Shown here: positions 60,510 through 64,000 of the stretch, one piece after another
Layout of the letters: the number at the start of each line of letters is the position of its first letter
How positions within the stretch are numbered: position 1 is the first letter of the stretch
NCBI GenBank assembly: GCA_027069135.1
Contig: JALXFE010000342.1
Coordinates: forward strand, 40,576-104,575
DNA from: Thermoanaerobaculia bacterium
GTDB lineage: Bacteria; Acidobacteriota; Thermoanaerobaculia; Multivoradales; JAHZIX01
Length of the DNA: 64,000 nt
Reading direction: 5' to 3'
The notes under the pieces: model-generated
What the model saw: only the letters and a program-made list of their open reading frames with translations
The model's database searches: none
Told to the model about the DNA's origin: nothing
Position numbers and translations under genes: made by a program

Positions 60510-63500
60510 TCAAAACGGCCTTGGCAGCGAACGGCCCGCGGTCCAGGGAGCCCCCGCCGCTTCCAAGGCATCTTCGATCTCACGGAGATCTTGCTCGAGA
60601 AGGCGCTGAAGCTGGGGCAGTAGGTCGTCGAATCGCTCGCTGGCGATCTCGAGACTTTGGCGGTGGGTTTCGGTGGGGCCGGAACGAGTTTCCCAATGGC
60701 CGAAGGTGATTTCGGAAATACGCTCCTCCACCGTAGGAATCGAAGACTCGCGGAGACGGCTGCGAACCCGATCTCTGACCAATTGCTTGCGGACACCATA
60801 GAGCTCGCGTCGCAGGCTCCTGATCCGTCCCATCAAGCCGAGGTCGGCAGCCGGAGTTTGGAGGAGGGCTTTCTCCAACAGCTGTAGCCTTTCTTCTCCC
60901 CGACCGAGCTCCCGGACCGCTCCTTGGACTTGCCGATAGAGCTCGCTCGTTCGCCGCTGAAACTCTGCCATCTCCGAGAATTTCTCAACCGGCAACGCAC
61001 TATTCTCGAGGAGTCGGACCTTGAATTCCTGCACCCCGGCGATCCTCTCGAGGCCAAGCGGTTCGAGACGGGCCAATTCCACCCGGTAGGTTCCCGGGAC
61101 GACCAGGGGGCCGTGGTCCGGGCTGGCCCACGGCGCCAGGGGACCGGGTTCCTGAAGAGGCACCGGATCCGGCGCCGGCCAGCGAAAATCCCAGGCAATC
61201 CTCTGAAACCCCGCCTGGTCGGCGATGGAGAGCCTTCGGATCACACGGCCGGCGACGTCCTTGACCGTCAGTACCCATCGGCTTTCCTTCTCGAGGGCCT
61301 CCTCCTCCAACACGTCCCAGCCTGGGAAGGGGATATCCTGCCCCTGCTCCTCCAGCTCCTTTTCCTGCTTGCGGCGCAGATCCTTCGCCGTTTCGGAAGT
61401 GTCCTTCAAATACACCGTAAACAGAGCCCCAAAGGGGGGATTCTGTGCTCGAAAAAAGCTCGAACCCTGGTATCCCCGGTCACGGACCGCCAGGGGTGTC
61501 GAGGGTACGTACCACCAGGCATCGCGAACCGGGAAGAGGTGAGCTTCCTGCTCCAAAGAATCCTCGCTGACCTGCCGCAGCGGTGAGTAGTCATCGAGGA
61601 TGTAGATCCCTCGGCCGAAAGAACCCCCGACCAGATCGCTCTCCCGACGCTGAATCACCAAATCTCGAAAGGCAATGGTGGGGACTCCGCCCTCGAGCTT
61701 CAACCAATGATCGCCACCGTCGACGGTAAAAAAGATCCCGAACTCCGTCCCGGCAAAGAGGAGCTCCTTCCGCTCGTGATCCTGGGCGATGGACCACACC
61801 AGATGGCGATCTGGAAGATCCCCGGCGATGGAGCTCCAGGTGCGGCCTCGGTCCACACTCTTCAATAGGTAAGGCTGAAAATCCCCAGTCTTGTGACGGT
61901 CGACGGCAGCGAACACCATGTCGGGATCCATCGGGGAAGCCGTCAGCTCATTCACGAAAGCCCGAGCCGGCCCCCCCGGGAGGGTCTCGACCCGGCGCCA
62001 ACGGCCTCCGCCATCCTCCGAAACTGCGATCACGCCGTCATCGCTGCCGGTGTAGATCAACCCTTCCACCAACGGGGATTCCGCGAGAGCCGTCAGGGTT
62101 GCGTATTGAGACATGGCCCCGTTGTCGTAGAGATCATCGATACTCCGGACCCGCCCCGCCATCTTCAACTCATAGCGATTCTCTCCGAGGGTCAGATCTT
62201 CAGAGATCGGAGTCCAGGAATCACCGCGATCATCGCTGCGCCAAAGGCGGTGGGAACCAAAGTAGAGGCGGCTCGAAGAATGTGGGCTGATCAACAACGG
62301 AGCATCCCAATTCCAACGCTCCACCGAATCACCTCTCCCCGATTGCGGCTGGATCCCCAAGGCCTCGCCGGTTCTCAGATCGACACGGTAGAGACTCCCG
62401 ACCTGGGTTTCTCCATACATCACCTGGGGGAGCTCGGGATCAAGAGCACAGGCATAGCCATCCGCCCCTAGAGGAACGGTCCAATCTCGATTGAGAATCC
62501 CATGGACGTTGAGTGTGGCCGAAGGGCCGTGCTGGGTACCGTTGTCCTGGGTTCCACCAACGACGTTGTAGAAGGGCTCGGAATTGTCGACGGCGATCTT
62601 ATAGAACTGCGTCAGCGGCAAATTCGCTACGAAACGCCAGGAAGTGCCATGGTCGAAGGTCTCATACAGACCCCCGTCGCTTCCGGCCAGCAAATACTCC
62701 GGATCTGCAACGTCGAAAGCCAGGGCGTGATTGTCGCTGTGTTTGTCCGGCTCGCCCAATGCTTGAAACGTCTTACCTCCGTCATCTGACACCTTGAGCC
62801 ACACATCCATCTGGTAGACGCGGTCGGCGATGTGGGGAGAGGCGTAGATCTCCTGATAATAATGAGGGCCCGTGCCGCCGGAAACATAGTCGCTGCGCTT
62901 CTCCCAGCTCTCACCGGAATCCTGAGATCGGTAGAAGCCTCGCTCTTCTTCCTGCGCCTCGATCGTGGCGTACACCACACCGGGCAGCATCGGGGAGACC
63001 GCCAGACCGATCTTTCCCATCTTCCCCGCCGGGAGCCCCTTCTCGAGTCGACGCCAGCTCCGGCCACCGTCGGTCGATTTCCACAGGCCGGACTCTCGGC
63101 CTCCGGCCAGGAGGGACCACACTTGCCGTCGGCGTTGATACGCTGCGGCGTACAGAACCTCCGGATCGCGGGGATCCGCCACAAGATCCGTAACGCCGGT
63201 GTCCTCACCGATCGAGAGGACCGAAACCCAGGTCTCGCCTCCATCCTCGGTACGAAAAATTCCCCGCTCCCCGCCCGGGGACCAAAGAGGGCCCTCACTA
63301 GCGACCAGGACGACGTTCGAATCTCTGGGATCGATGTGGATCTTGGCAATATGCTCGGAGTTGGACAACCCCAGGTTCGTCCAACTCTTGCCACCGTCGC
63401 GGCTCCGGTACACCCCGTCTCCGAACCCCACATGACGACCGCTGACATTCTCCCCGGTGCCGACCCAGATCACTTCCGGGTTGGAAGGATCGATCGCCAA

Positions 63501-63839
63501 GCAGCCGATGGAGTAGGACGCCTCCCGGTCGAAAATCGGTGACCAGGTCGTACCCCGGTTGGTCGTCTTCCACACCCCTCCGGAGCCCGCCGCGACGTAC
63601 CAAGTGTTCCGATCCGTGGGATGGATGGCGATATCGGAAATCCGGCCGGACATCAGCGCCGGACCGATGCCGCGTAACGCCAAGCCACGGAAGGACTCCG
63701 CTTCGAGGGAAGTCCGGGGCTTCTCCGTCACCTCCTTCTTCCCCCGCTTCGCCTCCACCGGGGCGAAGGACAAGAGACCGAAACACAATGCCAGGACCGA
63801 GACGGGCCGAACCACAGACCTTGGACAGGGAGTCATCAT
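60510..63839 (-). CDS. Secreted VPS10/BNR-type beta-propeller protein
   Basis: About 1109 residues from ATG 63839, selected because CGGAG lies 9 nt upstream and a signal peptide follows directly (VSVLALCFGLLSFAPVEA). The large N-terminal part is built of sortilin/BNR-type repeats with Asp-box motifs (YRSRDGGKSWTNLG, FRTEDGGETWVSV, WKSTDGGRSWRRL, YRSQDSGESWEKR). The C-terminal 250 residues are helical with a beta domain before them. Such proteins are often annotated as glycosyl hydrolases, but no glycosidase catalytic residues can be assigned. It is probably periplasmic or secreted. Confidence 0.82.
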   Translation of the reverse strand: MMTPCPRSVVRPVSVLALCFGLLSFAPVEAKRGKKEVTEKPRTSLEAESFRGLALRGIGPALMSGRISDIAIHPTDRNTWYVAAGSGGVWKTTNRGTTWSPIFDREASYSIGCLAIDPSNPEVIWVGTGENVSGRHVGFGDGVYRSRDGGKSWTNLGLSNSEHIAKIHIDPRDSNVVLVASEGPLWSPGGERGIFRTEDGGETWVSVLSIGEDTGVTDLVADPRDPEVLYAAAYQRRRQVWSLLAGGRESGLWKSTDGGRSWRRLEKGLPAGKMGKIGLAVSPMLPGVVYATIEAQEEERGFYRSQDSGESWEKRSDYVSGGTGPHYYQEIYASPHIADRVYQMDVWLKVSDDGGKTFQALGEPDKHSDNHALAFDVADPEYLLAGSDGGLYETFDHGTSWRFVANLPLTQFYKIAVDNSEPFYNVVGGTQDNGTQHGPSATLNVHGILNRDWTVPLGADGYACALDPELPQVMYGETQVGSLYRVDLRTGEALGIQPQSGRGDSVERWNWDAPLLISPHSSSRLYFGSHRLWRSDDRGDSWTPISEDLTLGENRYELKMAGRVRSIDDLYDNGAMSQYATLTALAESPLVEGLIYTGSDDGVIAVSEDGGGRWRRVETLPGGPARAFVNELTASPMDPDMVFAAVDRHKTGDFQPYLLKSVDRGRTWSSIAGDLPDRHLVWSIAQDHERKELLFAGTEFGIFFTVDGGDHWLKLEGGVPTIAFRDLVIQRRESDLVGGSFGRGIYILDDYSPLRQVSEDSLEQEAHLFPVRDAWWYVPSTPLAVRDRGYQGSSFFRAQNPPFGALFTVYLKDTSETAKDLRRKQEKELEEQGQDIPFPGWDVLEEEALEKESRWVLTVKDVAGRVIRRLSIADQAGFQRIAWDFRWPAPDPVPLQEPGPLAPWASPDHGPLVVPGTYRVELARLEPLGLERIAGVQEFKVRLLENSALPVEKFSEMAEFQRRTSELYRQVQGAVRELGRGEERLQLLEKALLQTPAADLGLMGRIRSLRRELYGVRKQLVRDRVRSRLRESSIPTVEERISEITFGHWETRSGPTETHRQSLEIASERFDDLLPQLQRLLEQDLREIEDALEAAGAPWTAGRSLPRPF

Positions 63840-63914
63840 GAAGGGCATCTCCGAAGTCGTTGTCGAGGGAAGCCGATTATGCCCCGAATCCCGCAGAATT
63901 CGCCCGTTTTCCGG

Positions 63915-63992
63915 TTCCCCATCCGTTTCGGGCAACCCGTCTCGGGCTATTCCCCACCCGTTTCGGGCTATTCCCCACCCGTTTCGGAGAGG
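63915..63992 (+). repeat. Tandem repeat of about 21 bp (TTCCCCACCCGTTTCGGGCTA)
   Basis: Three full units and one shortened unit follow each other upstream of the propeller gene, with small changes (CCATCC, CGTCTCGG). The core CCCCACCCGTTTCGG recurs at 57.8 kb and, more diverged, at 20.8, 21.4 and 56.4 kb. The array may continue beyond the window. Confidence 0.8.
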
Positions 63993-64000
63993 TCGGGTCT

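Overview
The window looks like a chromosome segment from a GC-rich Gram-negative bacterium, most probably an Acidobacteriota member (Thermoanaerobaculia-like). The reasons are a duplicated orphan FtsX-type permease (ADOP layout), a 2038-residue alpha-2-macroglobulin, porins and lipoproteins, a CadC/TPR regulator, a VPS10-like propeller and an M36 peptidase. This placement is inference from gene content; no rRNA is present.

Layout. 1-1.2 kb: two small toxin-antitoxin-like pairs, one with an internally deleted toxin, and a duplicated scrap of the macroglobulin 3' end. 1.3-12.5 kb: alpha-2-macroglobulin, LTA-synthase-like protein, hybrid histidine kinase, SDR. 12.5-13.9 kb: RdgC-like protein and a selenocysteine (Sec) ArsC/Spx-like protein followed by a 14-bp tandem repeat. 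13.9-19.8 kb: zinc alcohol dehydrogenase, DUF6986 protein and three xanthine-dehydrogenase-type subunits. 20-34 kb: Cys-rich secreted protein, DUF4190 protein, SdrD-like protein, M36 peptidase, EAL protein, propeller/cytochrome c protein, CadC/TPR regulator, ECF sigma and Spy-like proteins.

34.2-45.5 kb is the complete Sec machinery. On the minus strand, tRNA-Sec, selB, selD (itself with an in-frame UGA), a porin and a PhnD/PhnC/PhnE/PhnE ABC importer lie head to tail with short gaps or overlaps. selA is divergent, and a selenium-metabolism-type LysR regulator follows. This order suggests that the porin and importer bring in a selenium compound.

45.7-56.4 kb is the most unusual part: a beta-helix protein, a gluconate-dehydrogenase-subunit-3-like protein, a GMC oxidoreductase, two M16 peptidases, two tiny genes, an ADOP permease and an MFS transporter, all on the plus strand. 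The first M16 gene has an in-frame UGA followed by a perfect 8-bp stem with a GGUC loop. The two tiny genes encode 26-residue peptides, each with an in-frame UGA at codon 12 (a second at codon 14 in copy 2, where copy 1 has Cys), a shared N-terminus (HYVY) and a shared C-terminus (APVWKLW). Each lies in a roughly 230-nt unit bounded by covarying inverted repeats. I read this as a selenopeptide production and export cluster not known to me, or alternatively as a selenium-sensing leader system.

56.5-64 kb: protoporphyrinogen oxidase, a RAYT-like transposase with a terminal-inverted-repeat element right behind it (a second copy lies at 20.7 kb), RsgA and a large VPS10/BNR-type propeller protein. 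A degenerate CCCCACCCG-containing repeat recurs between genes.

Five genes need UGA read as Sec: selD, the ArsC-like gene, the first M16 gene and both peptides. All five have a stem-loop 17-26 nt after the (first) UGA, with G-U at loop positions 2-3. The Sec machinery in the same window makes this reading coherent.
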